Shown piece by piece: positions 16,520 to 25,176 of a stretch of 39,510 bases of DNA (within the stretch, counting starts at the first letter, position 1; every line of letters starts with the position of its first letter). The notes below the pieces were generated by a model. The model made no database searches. It was not told the origin of the DNA and saw only the letters and a program-made list of their open reading frames with translations. Made by a program: the position numbers and the translations under genes. Source of the DNA: JAUZRW01 sp034437755 (GTDB lineage: Bacteria > Chloroflexota > Anaerolineae > Aggregatilineales > Phototrophicaceae); contig DAOTTV010000125.1 of assembly GCA_034437755.1 (NCBI GenBank), positions 1-39,510 on the forward strand, in the 5' to 3' direction.

Positions 16520-17623
16520 ATGGATACGGCACCATTGCGCGTTTTAGTCACAGCACCGGAATATGATTGGTTACAACAACTTGAACAGCTTTTGGTTGCG
16601 ACGACCTACCACGTGCTGACGACTGATTCTTGTGATGATGCGTATGCGATTTACACCCGTCAAGCCGTTGATGCTGTCATTGCGCTCGTCAGTCCTGAAG
16701 CGCTCGATTTTTTCCAGCGTTTGCGGCAAGAGCAGACTAATAGCCTGCTGATACTGGTTTTGCCACACCAGCAATCGACATACAGCGACCTCGCCAAACA
16801 AATCGCTGATATTGTGATCCCGCCCCCGCCCGAACAACTTGACCTAATCCTGATGCTCCAGCTCGAAAATCGTAAATTACAGGACGATAATCAACATCTA
16901 CGCCAGACTCTGCGCGAGAGCGAAGAAGCGCGCAACGAGACCGAATTGCTGAAGAACGCCATTGTACGCAATGTCTCGCATGAATTACGCACACCCTTGT
17001 TACAGGTGAAATCTGCGGTGGCGATGATGAACGATGCTGACGACCTGAGCAAATTGATCTACTATGCTGAAAGCGCAGTTGCCAAGCTCGAGAGCAGTGT
17101 GAAGAACATCACCTTGCTCGGCACAAGCCTCGACATCAAGCCTAACCCTATCATCCTGCGCGATTCGATTGCTTCAGCCCAGCGCGAGTTACGCCGCATC
17201 TGGACGCATCGCAACGATGTTGAGCGCATCCACCTGCACATTGATGATCAGTTGCCGCCGGTACTCGCCGATAAACAAGGCTTGAACACCGTCATGCAAT
17301 TGTTGATCGATAACGCGCTCAAATTCAGTCAAGAGCAAAACACACCAGTCGAAGTGATTGGTCGTTTGGAAGGCGACGACATTTATATCGCTGTACGCGA
17401 TTATGGTATTGGGATCAAGCCTGATAAATTACAGAAAATCTTCGATACGTTTTACCAGATTGATAGCTCTAGCACGCGCCCTTACGGCGGCACGGGAGTA
17501 GGGCTAGCGATTGTGAAGCTCATTCTCAAGCGCCATCACGCCGCGATTCAAGTCGAGAGCCAGCATAAGAAGGGTAGTACATTCTGGTTTCGGCTTCCGG
17601 CAGTCGATATAACAAAGCTCTGA
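16520..17623 (+). CDS. histidine kinase with degenerate receiver domain
   Basis: This 367-residue soluble protein starts with a receiver-like fold (about 6-115) in which the phospho-acceptor Asp strand reads DAVIALVS without the Asp. A coiled coil (about 113-145) follows, then the dimerisation domain with phospho-acceptor H154 in VSHELRTPL. The ATPase domain carries the N box DNALKFS, DYGIGI, FYQ and GGTGVGLAI. It has no membrane helix. No partner response regulator is adjacent, so this looks like an orphan kinase whose pseudo-receiver may serve as a docking or sensing module. Confidence 0.9.
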   Translation: MDTAPLRVLVTAPEYDWLQQLEQLLVATTYHVLTTDSCDDAYAIYTRQAVDAVIALVSPEALDFFQRLRQEQTNSLLILVLPHQQSTYSDLAKQIADIVIPPPPEQLDLILMLQLENRKLQDDNQHLRQTLRESEEARNETELLKNAIVRNVSHELRTPLLQVKSAVAMMNDADDLSKLIYYAESAVAKLESSVKNITLLGTSLDIKPNPIILRDSIASAQRELRRIWTHRNDVERIHLHIDDQLPPVLADKQGLNTVMQLLIDNALKFSQEQNTPVEVIGRLEGDDIYIAVRDYGIGIKPDKLQKIFDTFYQIDSSSTRPYGGTGVGLAIVKLILKRHHAAIQVESQHKKGSTFWFRLPAVDITKL

Positions 17624-17691
17624 TAAGACAATCGATCACGTATAATTCGTATCTTACACTGCGTCATTAACATGAAAGCAAAAGATAATTG

Positions 17692-17875
17692 GGTTCTTTC
17701 GTATCTTGCGTGGTCAAGCTCTTTTTGTTCCCTTTTTGAAAAAAGGGAACGCCAAAAACTTTTGCTTTTTTGAACGCATAGCGTTCAAAATGAACAAGGT
17801 TAAGGAACGACAGTTCTTTGTGGGGAGCGGGGGCAACGCCCCTGCAACAAAAACCACGCGAAATCCCAAAGAGCC
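17692..17875 (+). mobile_element. MITE-like element, copy 3 (best preserved)
   Basis: This 184-bp non-coding element is bounded by exact 8-bp repeats GATAATTG at 17684-17691 and 17876-17883. Its left tip GGTTCTTTCGTATCTTGCG and right tip (complement of GGCTCTTTGGGATTTCGCG) match at 18 of the first 24 positions. Between them stand four hairpins: GTTCCCTTTTT/AAAAAGGGAAC, TTGAACGC/GCGTTCAA, AAGGAAC/GTTCTTT and GGGGC/GCCCC. It sits between the histidine kinase and the promoter of the polyprenyl synthase. A 70-codon frame over it is not a gene. Confidence 0.88.
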
Positions 17876-17979
17876 GATAATTGCTTCGTTTGATGATGAC
17901 CTGAGCAACGGTGCATGAGTGCGGTGTGTGAATTATTTCACATACCCTAGAATCCACGTTAATAATTTTCTCAGATTCG

Positions 17980-18007
17980 TTGACTCAGGGGGTTTTTCGT
18001 GTACAAT
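17980..18007 (+). promoter_or_regulatory. promoter of polyprenyl synthase
   Basis: TTGACT (17980-17985) and TACAAT (18002-18007) are separated by 16 bases, close to the housekeeping sigma consensus. The predicted start is about 50 bases before the ATG at 18065. Confidence 0.7.
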
Positions 18008-18064
18008 AGATTTAAATAGTTATAAACGTAACAAACGTTAAACACGATATGAATGAGGTCACTA

Positions 18065-18997
18065 ATGACTATTCAGGAGCTGAACCAACCGACCACGCGA
18101 GTCGATAATACGCTAATCAACAAGGGTTTGCAACTTGTAGAAGATGAGATGTTCAATGTTGTCAGCAGTGAGGTGAAAGTCCTGCGGGATGCCAGTCAAC
18201 ATATCCTGAGTGCCGGCGGTAAACGGGTGCGTCCGCGTCTGGTTTTGTTGAGCTACCTTGCTAATGGAGGCACGGATGTCGCCCATGTGGCACGTCCGGC
18301 GGCGGCAGTTGAGCTAATCCACACTGCAAGCGTCGTTCATGATGATATTAACGATCATGGCGTTGTACGGCGCGGGCAAGTCTCCGTTAATGCGCGTTGG
18401 GGGCGGACATTTGCCCTGCTGACGGGCGACTTCCTATTTACAGCCGTCTACGAATTGATGGCACCGTATGGCACGCTCAATGTCGATCTCGCACGGGCGG
18501 CAACAGCCCTTGTCGAAGGTGAGACCTTGCAAGCGGCGGCGGTGAAGAATAACGAGTTTACCCGCGAGAACTACGCTCGCATCATCGGCTTGAAGACCGC
18601 GGCACTATTTCAAGCGGCGACTGAAATTGGCGCGAAGCTCGCTGATGCGTCGGAAGAAGTGATCGACGCGATAGGCCAATACGGGTATAACATCGGGCTA
18701 GCATTCCAGATTATCGACGATGTACTCGACATTGTGGGCGATGAAGAACAACTGGGCAAAACAGCCGGCATTGATCTCGATCAGGGTCGTGGGTTTGTCG
18801 CTGTGCAGGATAATGGCAGTGACCCGATGACATCAATCAAACGCAAGGTGATATCTGGCGATTATATCCAAGAAGCCCAACAACAAGCAGAAGCACTCGC
18901 CCAATTAGCGGTGTCGATGCTGGATGTGTTGCCAGATAACGAAGCCAAAGACGAATTGATCGCGCTAGCGGACAAAGTCGTCAATCGCAACTGCTAA
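18065..18997 (+). CDS. polyprenyl diphosphate synthase
   Basis: This 310-residue trans-prenyltransferase adds isopentenyl units to an allylic diphosphate. Both Asp-rich metal motifs are present: D93-D94-x-x-D97 in VHDDIND and D218-D219-x-x-D222 in FQIIDDVLD. GGKRVRP near 51-57 binds diphosphate. Small residues before the first motif suggest a long product, such as an octaprenyl or nonaprenyl chain for quinones, but the length cannot be told by eye. The ATG at 18065 lies 6 bases after GAGGT, better than the ATG at 18053. It is transcribed alone, with a clear promoter and terminator. Confidence 0.92.
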   Translation: MTIQELNQPTTRVDNTLINKGLQLVEDEMFNVVSSEVKVLRDASQHILSAGGKRVRPRLVLLSYLANGGTDVAHVARPAAAVELIHTASVVHDDINDHGVVRRGQVSVNARWGRTFALLTGDFLFTAVYELMAPYGTLNVDLARAATALVEGETLQAAAVKNNEFTRENYARIIGLKTAALFQAATEIGAKLADASEEVIDAIGQYGYNIGLAFQIIDDVLDIVGDEEQLGKTAGIDLDQGRGFVAVQDNGSDPMTSIKRKVISGDYIQEAQQQAEALAQLAVSMLDVLPDNEAKDELIALADKVVNRNC

Positions 18998-19021
18998 ATC
19001 TGATGACTAGCGCACGACACT

Positions 19022-19051
19022 GGACGTAGCCCTACATGCTACGTCCTTTTT
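19022..19051 (+). terminator. intrinsic terminator after polyprenyl synthase
   Basis: An 8-bp perfect stem (19022-19029 with 19039-19046) and a 9-base loop are followed by five T. Confidence 0.85.
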
Positions 19052-19161
19052 GATTCGAACACTCTGGGATGTCGCGTTGTATGCCGTGTGTGTCACTCTG
19101 TTCAAAACTTGGTTATGATTATCGTACACAGAGACAACTGACGAACAAGGAGACGAAGACA

Positions 19162-20868
19162 TTGTTCAAAGTGACGGATATTGAGACCACGCGTAAAATC
19201 GAAGAAGCGGCGGATGCAGATGGCTACAGCTATCAAGCGATGATGGAGAGTGCCGGACGCGCAACGGCAGACCGCGCGTTGAGCATCCTCGCAGGCATCG
19301 ATAATCCGCGCGTGACGGTACTCGTCGGCGCAGGTAACAACGGCGGTGATGGGCTGGTCGCGGGCTTGCTATTGGCGCAGGATAATGACGATGCGGACGT
19401 GCGCTTCTACTTGTTGAAAGCGCGCGATGACGATTACATGACTGTCGCGCGCGAAGCGGGGATGTTCATTGCGCTCAGTGATGATGACGGTGATAAGCGC
19501 GTGTTACGCAATATGGTCGCCAGCAGTGATCTGGTGATCGATGCACTCTTCGGCATTGGTGTGCGCTTGCCTATTCGTGACGATGCCCAGAAAATCCTAC
19601 GACAGGCGAATGCGGCTATCAATCAGCGCCGCCGCGAACACCCTGAACAACTGACGGTAACCCTAAATGCTGGTGGGCAAATCCCACAAGCGCCACCGAT
19701 TTACGTTCTCGCAGTCGATTGTCCCAGCGGGCTGGATTGTGACACGGGCGACCTCGACAAAAACGCGATTCCTGCCGACGAGACGATCACGTTTATCACG
19801 GCGAAGCGCGGTCAATTTTTATTTGAGGGCGCATCCGCAGTCGGCAAGTTGACAGTTGCAGACATCGGCATCTCACGACGGCTCGATCCCTATCAAGCCG
19901 TACAAACAACTGTCGCTGATGCCGATCACGTACAGTCATGCTTGCCCACACGCGCACCGAACACCCACAAAGGCACATACGGGCGGGCGCTCGTCGTCGC
20001 GGGTTCGGTGAATTACATCGGTGCCGCCGCCCTCTCAGCACAAGCCGCCTATCGTGCGGGGGCGGGGTTAGTGACCGTCGGCGCGCCTAATCTGGTGATC
20101 CAAGCGCTGGCAGGGCGTTTGATCGAAACAACATGGGTGTTGTTGCCCCATGATATGGGCGTGATCGCAGAAGGCGCGGTTGATGTGCTGGCGAAAGACA
20201 TCAATCAGATGAAATCGCTCTTAATCGGTCCCGGGTTAGGCACGGAGAAAACCACGCGTGAGTTTTTGCAAGCACTGCTCCAACGACCAACACAAGCGGC
20301 GAAAAAGCCAGCCAAGCGCAAGCTCGGTTTCCAAATGGCGACAGCTGATGACTCCGATACAGCTGAGGACGACACAATCACATTACCACCGATGGTGATC
20401 GATGCGGATGGCTTGAATTTGCTAGCAGACATCGAATCGTGGTGGACGCTGCTACCAGAACAGACAATTATCACACCACATCCGGGCGAGATGGCGCGCC
20501 TTACTGATACGACCACCGATGAGATACAGGCGAACCGCTGGCAGATGGCGCAGGATAAAGCGCGTGAGTGGGGTTGTATTGTGATGTTGAAGGGCGCGCA
20601 TACAGTGATCGCCGCGCCGGATGGACAGCTGACCGTCTTACCCTTCAAGACTGATGCGCTCGCCACTGCGGGGACAGGCGACGTGCTAGCCGGCTTGATC
20701 GTGGGTTTGTTAGCACAGGGAGTCGCGCCGTTTGATGCGAGCGTTGCCGCGGGCTATCTTCACGGATTAGCAGGGACGATCGCAGGTGACAAGTACAGTA
20801 CTCGAACGGTGGTTGCCAGTGATGTGTTGGCAGAAATCGGCACCGCCTATCGTCAGATTGATGCCTAG
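19162..20868 (+). CDS. nnr: bifunctional NAD(P)HX epimerase/dehydratase
   Basis: This 568-residue protein repairs hydrated NADH and NADPH. The N-terminal epimerase (YjeF_N) has GAGNNGGDGL, ALFGIGV and DCPSGLDCDTG. The C-terminal ADP/ATP-dependent dehydratase has GTYGRALVVAGS, IGPGLG, DADGLN, TPHPGEMARL and the nucleotide motif GTGDVLAGLI. A charged insert of about 35 residues (QAAKKPAKRK... to ...TAEDD) interrupts the dehydratase half after IGPGLGTEKTTREFL. The start chosen is TTG at 19162, 9 bases after AAGGAG, because the family begins near FKVTDIETTRKIEEAA. An in-frame ATG at 19069 would add 31 unrelated residues. Confidence 0.93.
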   Translation: MFKVTDIETTRKIEEAADADGYSYQAMMESAGRATADRALSILAGIDNPRVTVLVGAGNNGGDGLVAGLLLAQDNDDADVRFYLLKARDDDYMTVAREAGMFIALSDDDGDKRVLRNMVASSDLVIDALFGIGVRLPIRDDAQKILRQANAAINQRRREHPEQLTVTLNAGGQIPQAPPIYVLAVDCPSGLDCDTGDLDKNAIPADETITFITAKRGQFLFEGASAVGKLTVADIGISRRLDPYQAVQTTVADADHVQSCLPTRAPNTHKGTYGRALVVAGSVNYIGAAALSAQAAYRAGAGLVTVGAPNLVIQALAGRLIETTWVLLPHDMGVIAEGAVDVLAKDINQMKSLLIGPGLGTEKTTREFLQALLQRPTQAAKKPAKRKLGFQMATADDSDTAEDDTITLPPMVIDADGLNLLADIESWWTLLPEQTIITPHPGEMARLTDTTTDEIQANRWQMAQDKAREWGCIVMLKGAHTVIAAPDGQLTVLPFKTDALATAGTGDVLAGLIVGLLAQGVAPFDASVAAGYLHGLAGTIAGDKYSTRTVVASDVLAEIGTAYRQIDA

Positions 20869-21153
20869 CTAAGAAGCATCTCGCCGCCGACTGCGACGCT
20901 GGCGCGCAAGTGCTTTGCCCTCAGCGATGCTTTCCTTAGCCGGATCGCTTTCGATGCGGTCTTTGATGCCCTGACGCGTATCGTCACCGCGCTTAGGTAC
21001 GTTGAACAACCAGACAATCGCACCGGTGAAAAAACCAACAATCAGGCCCCAGAACAACAGGCCATCATCGAAGCGTGACATGATCGCTTGGTCGTCGCTA
21101 GCATCCGGTGTGGTTGTATCATCTGCGTCTGGGATCGGCACAATCTCACTCAT
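20869..21153 (-). CDS. small single-pass membrane protein, YtxH-like
   Basis: This 94-residue protein has an acidic N-terminus, one membrane helix at about 31-50 (LLFWGLIVGFFTGAIVWLF) and a basic C-terminus ending RRSRRRDAS. The helix followed by a short charged segment recalls YtxH-type proteins, whose role is unknown. The ATG at 21153 is preferred over a frame start at 21228 because it begins MSEIVPIPD and overlaps the upstream gene by 8 bases. It is the last of three small membrane genes on this strand. Confidence 0.65.
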   Translation of the reverse strand: MSEIVPIPDADDTTTPDASDDQAIMSRFDDGLLFWGLIVGFFTGAIVWLFNVPKRGDDTRQGIKDRIESDPAKESIAEGKALARQRRSRRRDAS

Positions 21154-21643
21154 CAGTCTTTGAGTCTCCCGATTCTGGTGGACGTTGTAAAATGCGCGTG
21201 ATGTGTGCAATCTGGCGCAGGAAAACAATCAAGCCGGCGAGAAAGGATTGTACGCGTATAATCGGCTCTACGCCGCGTTTTTGTACGAATTCGGTCGTCG
21301 TACGCACGTTTTTGATCGCCGCGCGCGTGTCGCGGGTAATCGGTTTGACTTCACTCCGTAGCAAATTGACGAAACGCGCAATCTGTATCAACAGTACACC
21401 GATGCCGATGATGATCGCAATTGCTGAAATCGACAGCGCGACTGTGAATAAATCCTGCACATAGATGAGCCATGTCGCCGCACTGCGCCCCAGTGCCAGA
21501 GCTAAAATCAAGCCGATGATGAAAATGCCGAGATATAAGCCGACAAACGCCAGCACAGCGATCACCGTCACGCGCTGGAACGACCAGCTATTTTCCTGTG
21601 ACTGTGATTCTGCGTTGGGTTCAGAAGGTGTTGAATCTGCCAT
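21146..21643 (-). CDS. two-helix membrane protein, DUF948-like
   Basis: This 165-residue protein has a polar N-terminus, membrane helices at about 25-51 and 63-90, and then an amphipathic C-terminal helix region (SEVKPITRDTRAAIKNVRTT). The tail resembles DUF948/chemotaxis-like helices seen in small Gram-positive and Chloroflexota proteins. No function can be given. The ATG at 21643 lies 5 bases after AAGGGA, which is better than the ATG at 21658. It overlaps the following small membrane gene by 8 bases, so the two are coupled. Confidence 0.65.
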   Translation of the reverse strand: MADSTPSEPNAESQSQENSWSFQRVTVIAVLAFVGLYLGIFIIGLILALALGRSAATWLIYVQDLFTVALSISAIAIIIGIGVLLIQIARFVNLLRSEVKPITRDTRAAIKNVRTTTEFVQKRGVEPIIRVQSFLAGLIVFLRQIAHITRILQRPPESGDSKTDE

Positions 21644-21654
21644 AGTGTCCCTTA

Positions 21655-21927
21655 TCATGTTGCGCGACGACGCTCGGTTGTGAAGACGAGGGCAACGATG
21701 AGTGTGATCACAGCACCACCCACCGCCGGAATGATATGCAAGTCACCGATGGTCATCATCTCCCACCCGATGGAACGTCCGGCGGCTTGACCCATCGCGA
21801 AGCCCACCCAACTGGCTAATAAGAAGAGCGCAAGCCGACGTGCCCCCCCGCCGAGTAGAAGATGAAACCCAGCCCCGATGAGCGTCGACAGCACAAATGA
21901 GAATACAACTAACGGGTTGAGCATCAT
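21655..21927 (-). CDS. small hydrophobic membrane protein
   Basis: This 90-residue protein has about three membrane helices (roughly 5-25, 30-48 and 63-83) and a basic end TERRRAT. I do not recognise the family. It is the first gene of the three-gene minus-strand unit and starts back-to-back with the SRPBCC gene, so the 84-base gap before 22012 probably holds both promoters. Confidence 0.6.
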   Translation of the reverse strand: MMLNPLVVFSFVLSTLIGAGFHLLLGGGARRLALFLLASWVGFAMGQAAGRSIGWEMMTIGDLHIIPAVGGAVITLIVALVFTTERRRAT

Positions 21928-22011
21928 ATGTTGCCAATTAAGCTAGTGGCGGTTACAATTTTGTCGCATAGTTTAACACACATCAGACAATTAAGCACGC
22001 ACGGAAGCCCT

Positions 22012-23208
22012 ATGACCACCGTAATCGATCATGCTATCGCTATCCCAACCAAGCAAACGAATGTCTGGGAGATTCTCAGCGATTTAACCCAGAATACCTT
22101 GTGGCAAGCAGACTGTGATGATGTCACATTCTTGACGACCATGCACGACGGGCGCGGCACGCGCTGGCGTAATATCTCGCCCGTGGGTCGCGAATACGTC
22201 ATCGAGATTACAGCGTGGTACGATGGACTAGGCTATGAGTATGTGATTGTCGATGGCGTGCCTTATTCCGAGAATCGCGGACGGATTCGTCTGCAAGAAG
22301 CACCGGAAGGCACGGTTGTCCAGTGGACATTCAGCTATGAGATGTCCGGCTTATTGGCAGGTTTACGCAATTCAATGGGGACGAAACGTGCCGTCGAGAA
22401 CGATATTATCGATAGCCTGCGTAATCTCTACAATTACATCAAGCATCTGCGCGGTGATGAAGCCTTCGACGCGAACGAAGCCAAGTCTTTGATGCGCGAA
22501 GCGCCGGATGTCGAAGCGCGGGCGAAATATCAACCGCGGCATCCATCGTCCGTCAATATCGACAAAGTGCCGGACGACATCACACCCCAGCAGGCTACCC
22601 CGCCCGAAGCTGAACCGGTCGCACAATCACGCCCACTAGACGAGGATGCGCGTTATATGCCGCCCGCAGATTTCAAAATCAGCGAGCCGCCCGTCGCCGA
22701 AGATGACACACGGCCCAATCCCAAAACATCACAAGAGATGGACAGCGTTCCAGATACACCGCAACAAGATACAGTCAACGAACCGGATTTCTTGCAGGGG
22801 CTACCGACCGCTGAGCAAGTATCATCGGCATCGGATGTGGACGAAGCGACTCCCGCTGAGCCAGTACCCAAGAAGCCGGCAAGTGCAGAACAACCCGCGC
22901 GTGAAACACCGGAACCGACCTCATCGCTGTGGTTGGATGATAAGCCTACAACCGAACCGACACGCGCAGATGCAACAATTCCCGAACCACCTGTTGATGC
23001 GCGCGATACGGGCAGTGTCAGCGTGTTTGACGTCTTCGGGCTGGAAAAACCTAGCGAAACCCAGCAGATGAAAGCTCTGAGACAAGCTCAAATCGAGCGA
23101 GCGAGCGATGACATCCAAGCACCTGCGCCATCCCGTCGGCGTGTGGGTTTGCGCGCCAAGCTCCGCGCTCAACAGGTCAACGTGCGACTGCCGATAGCAC
23201 AAGAATAA
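22012..23208 (+). CDS. SRPBCC-family protein with disordered tail
   Basis: This 398-residue protein starts with an SRPBCC/START-like ligand-binding fold (about 1-145: IDHAIAIPTKQTNVWEIL, then WRNISPVGREYVIEI and VVQWTFSYEM). Polyketide cyclase-like proteins of this type bind hydrophobic ligands. Residues 150-395 are Pro/Glu/Ala/Thr-rich and look disordered, ending in a basic RRRVGLRAKLRAQQ. The ATG at 22012 lies 5 bases after GGAAG, and the frame upstream from 21928 is unlikely to be coding. The ligand and role are unknown. Confidence 0.75.
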   Translation: MTTVIDHAIAIPTKQTNVWEILSDLTQNTLWQADCDDVTFLTTMHDGRGTRWRNISPVGREYVIEITAWYDGLGYEYVIVDGVPYSENRGRIRLQEAPEGTVVQWTFSYEMSGLLAGLRNSMGTKRAVENDIIDSLRNLYNYIKHLRGDEAFDANEAKSLMREAPDVEARAKYQPRHPSSVNIDKVPDDITPQQATPPEAEPVAQSRPLDEDARYMPPADFKISEPPVAEDDTRPNPKTSQEMDSVPDTPQQDTVNEPDFLQGLPTAEQVSSASDVDEATPAEPVPKKPASAEQPARETPEPTSSLWLDDKPTTEPTRADATIPEPPVDARDTGSVSVFDVFGLEKPSETQQMKALRQAQIERASDDIQAPAPSRRRVGLRAKLRAQQVNVRLPIAQE

Positions 23209-23210
23209 AC

Positions 23211-23236
23211 AAAAACACCCCATCGAAAGATGAGGT
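23211..23236 (-). terminator. terminator of tRNA-His
   Basis: On the minus strand an 8-bp stem with one mismatch (23229-23236 with 23217-23224) and a four-base loop is followed by five T within six bases. Confidence 0.65.
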
Positions 23237-23250
23237 ATTATCTGTTAGTG

Positions 23251-23323
23251 GGTGGATGAAGGGACTTGAACCCTCAACCACTTGAACCACAATCAAGCGC
23301 TCTGCCGTTGAGCTACATCCACC
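23251..23323 (-). tRNA. tRNA-His (GTG)
   Basis: The minus strand folds as a full cloverleaf. It has a 7-bp acceptor stem, D stem GCTC/GAGC, anticodon stem CTTGA/TCAAG with loop TTGTGGT (anticodon GTG), and T loop TTCAAGT. The extra 5' G at position -1 pairs with C73, the identity mark of tRNA-His. CCA is not encoded. Confidence 0.95.
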
Positions 23324-23338
23324 ATATAACTACTCGAA

Positions 23339-23348
23339 CAGTATAGCA
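23339..23348 (-). promoter_or_regulatory. extended -10 of tRNA-His
   Basis: The minus strand reads TGCTATACTG, 16 bases before the tRNA 5' end. It is the same ten bases found before dinG, tRNA-Pro and sufC. Confidence 0.5.
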
Positions 23349-23365
23349 TGCGAAAATGGTGATTG

Positions 23366-24037
23366 CTAGTGCGAATCTGCACTTTTATGGAAGACAACCA
23401 GCTGAGCCGTGCTGTGTGGGCAGGCTTCTTGATGGGCGCTGATGTGGAAGCCCACATCAGCGAAGTAGGTCGCAAGATCGACGTCGGCTGCTTCACGCTG
23501 TCCGGTGATGCGATACAACCACTCCAGAAAACGCTTGATAGCACCATTGCCCGTCAGCACGCCGTTGAGGACGACAACATATCGTCCGCCTGGCTTCAAG
23601 ACGCGATAGGCTTCGCGCAGAGATTGCGGCTCAGTGACGAAGCTCGTCGGGAAGGTGCTGACCAACGCCGCAATCGAAGCATCGGCATAGGGCAAGCGTT
23701 GCGCCATCCCCCGTGCGAGATCAGCGCGTTGCCCGGCACGTCGTAATTTACGCTGAGTAATACGCCCCATGTAGGGTGATAAGTCGTATCCAAGCGTGCG
23801 ATAACCGGCGGCTTGCAAGGTCGTCTGCAAATCACCTGTGCCATGAGCAATTTCTAATACGATGTCGGTCGCCGTCGGCGAGGGTAGATAATGCAAAGCC
23901 GTCTGTTGCCAGCATGACCACTGACCCAATGAGACAGCTTTGCTCACCCAATCGTAGGTGAACGCCATCTCGTTATACAACAGACGAAAACCGAAGCCCA
24001 CGAAGCGCCACCAGACATTTGCCGACTCACACTTCAT
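23366..24037 (-). CDS. class I SAM-dependent methyltransferase
   Basis: This 223-residue protein has a Rossmann methyltransferase core. VLEIAHGTGDL near 60-70 is motif I, with Ala and His in place of the usual first Gly pattern. LGYDLSP follows, then LPYADASIAALVSTFP and VLKPGGRYVVV. It resembles type-11 methyltransferases and the UbiE/MenG group in shape. The substrate is unknown. Its ATG overlaps the stop of the phosphodiesterase gene by four bases (ATGA), so the two are translated together. It is the last gene of the suf-linked strand. Confidence 0.85.
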   Translation of the reverse strand: MKCESANVWWRFVGFGFRLLYNEMAFTYDWVSKAVSLGQWSCWQQTALHYLPSPTATDIVLEIAHGTGDLQTTLQAAGYRTLGYDLSPYMGRITQRKLRRAGQRADLARGMAQRLPYADASIAALVSTFPTSFVTEPQSLREAYRVLKPGGRYVVVLNGVLTGNGAIKRFLEWLYRITGQREAADVDLATYFADVGFHISAHQEACPHSTAQLVVFHKSADSH

Positions 24038-24795
24038 CGGATCGCTTTCAAGATTGTATCCGGCTCATCAGTGATGATGCCGTTGACACCCATTAACTTC
24101 AAGCGGCGCGCAACTGCCGGATCATTGACTGTCCACGCGTTAATGAGGTGTTTGCTCTCGCGCGAGAAGCTGATCTGTGCTTCGTTAATCATTGAATAGT
24201 GCAGGTGACGCGCATCATATTCTGCAATGCCCATCAGCATCTGTGTTTTGCCCGCCATCGTCTCCGGTGATTGTAGATACCCTAATGGCACATCCGGGAG
24301 CAAGCGTCGCATCCGCTTCAACACAAGCGGATTGAACGACGATACGATCACCCGTTGCGCCATCCCGTGAGCGGTGATGGTATCCGCGACGATTTTTTCG
24401 ATACCAGTTTCGATCTTATCGAAGTGCTTGATCTCGACGTTGACGATCAGTTTATCGCCCACCGCCGCAAAGACTTCACCAAGTGTCGGGATGCGGGTGC
24501 CCGCAAATTGCGGATCGAACCATTGTCCAGCATCCAGTTCTTGTAGTTGTGCCAGCGATAACTCAGCGACTGCCCCCGTGCCATCGGTGGTCGCATCCAC
24601 ATCAAAATCGTGAATGACAACCGGTTGGCTATCGGCAGACAGTTGCACGTCTAGCTCGATACCGTGCGCGCCCTGCGCTAGCGTGCGTTCAAAGGCGGGG
24701 ATTGTATTCATCGGTGCGCTCGCCGATGACCCACGATGCCCAAAAACCAGCACGTCGCCGTTATAGTGTTGCTTGAGGGTTTCTATAGCACCCAT
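24034..24795 (-). CDS. glycerophosphodiester phosphodiesterase
   Basis: This 253-residue GDPD-family protein hydrolyses glycerophosphodiesters to glycerol 3-phosphate and an alcohol. FGHRGSSAS holds the catalytic His-Arg, GIELDVQLS holds the metal ligands Glu and Asp, and VVIHDFDVDATTDGTG holds the second His. The usual PENT motif reads PMNT. It has no signal peptide, so it probably acts in the cytoplasm on recycled lipid head groups. It starts 58 bases after the Rieske gene and overlaps the methyltransferase by four bases. Confidence 0.92.
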   Translation of the reverse strand: MGAIETLKQHYNGDVLVFGHRGSSASAPMNTIPAFERTLAQGAHGIELDVQLSADSQPVVIHDFDVDATTDGTGAVAELSLAQLQELDAGQWFDPQFAGTRIPTLGEVFAAVGDKLIVNVEIKHFDKIETGIEKIVADTITAHGMAQRVIVSSFNPLVLKRMRRLLPDVPLGYLQSPETMAGKTQMLMGIAEYDARHLHYSMINEAQISFSRESKHLINAWTVNDPAVARRLKLMGVNGIITDEPDTILKAIR

Positions 24796-24853
24796 GACCT
24801 AGCCCCCTACGTGTATAACGATCAATATTGCATCTATTATACCGTGAAGTGCC

Positions 24854-25174
24854 TCATTCGACATCTAATTCGACTTGTACTTCGTCAGCTTCGACGCGCA
24901 CCGGAAAAGTCTTGATGGCTTTATACGCCGGTGCGGAGAGGGCGTCGCCAGAGCGAATATCGAACCACGCGCCGTGCTTCGGGCATTCTAGCGAGCAACC
25001 GTCTAGTTGCCCGCCATCTAGTTCATATTCCGCGTGGCTACACATATTCTCGACAGCGTAGAATGTGCCATCGACGTTGAACAGGATGATACTCAAACGA
25101 TCAAGATCGAAGACTTCCCGACTGCCAGCAGGGAACTCATCGACCGTGCCAAAAGTTACAAATTGCTTCGCCAT
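24854..25174 (-). CDS. Rieske-type [2Fe-2S] ferredoxin, suf-linked
   Basis: This 106-residue protein carries the Rieske cluster ligands C45/H47 and C64/H67 (CSH and CPKH). It has no membrane anchor, like the small ferredoxin components of dioxygenases and the non-haem ferredoxins placed after sufU in many Gram-positive and Chloroflexota suf operons. It begins only two bases after the sufU stop. A role as electron donor for cluster assembly is inferred from position only. Confidence 0.92.
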   Translation of the reverse strand: MAKQFVTFGTVDEFPAGSREVFDLDRLSIILFNVDGTFYAVENMCSHAEYELDGGQLDGCSLECPKHGAWFDIRSGDALSAPAYKAIKTFPVRVEADEVQVELDVE

Positions 25175-25176
25175 GC

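Noticed and set aside
17706..17918. frames of 60-96 codons on both strands over 17667-17957
   Set aside because: They are produced by the palindromic miniature element at 17692-17875, which is open in several frames by chance.
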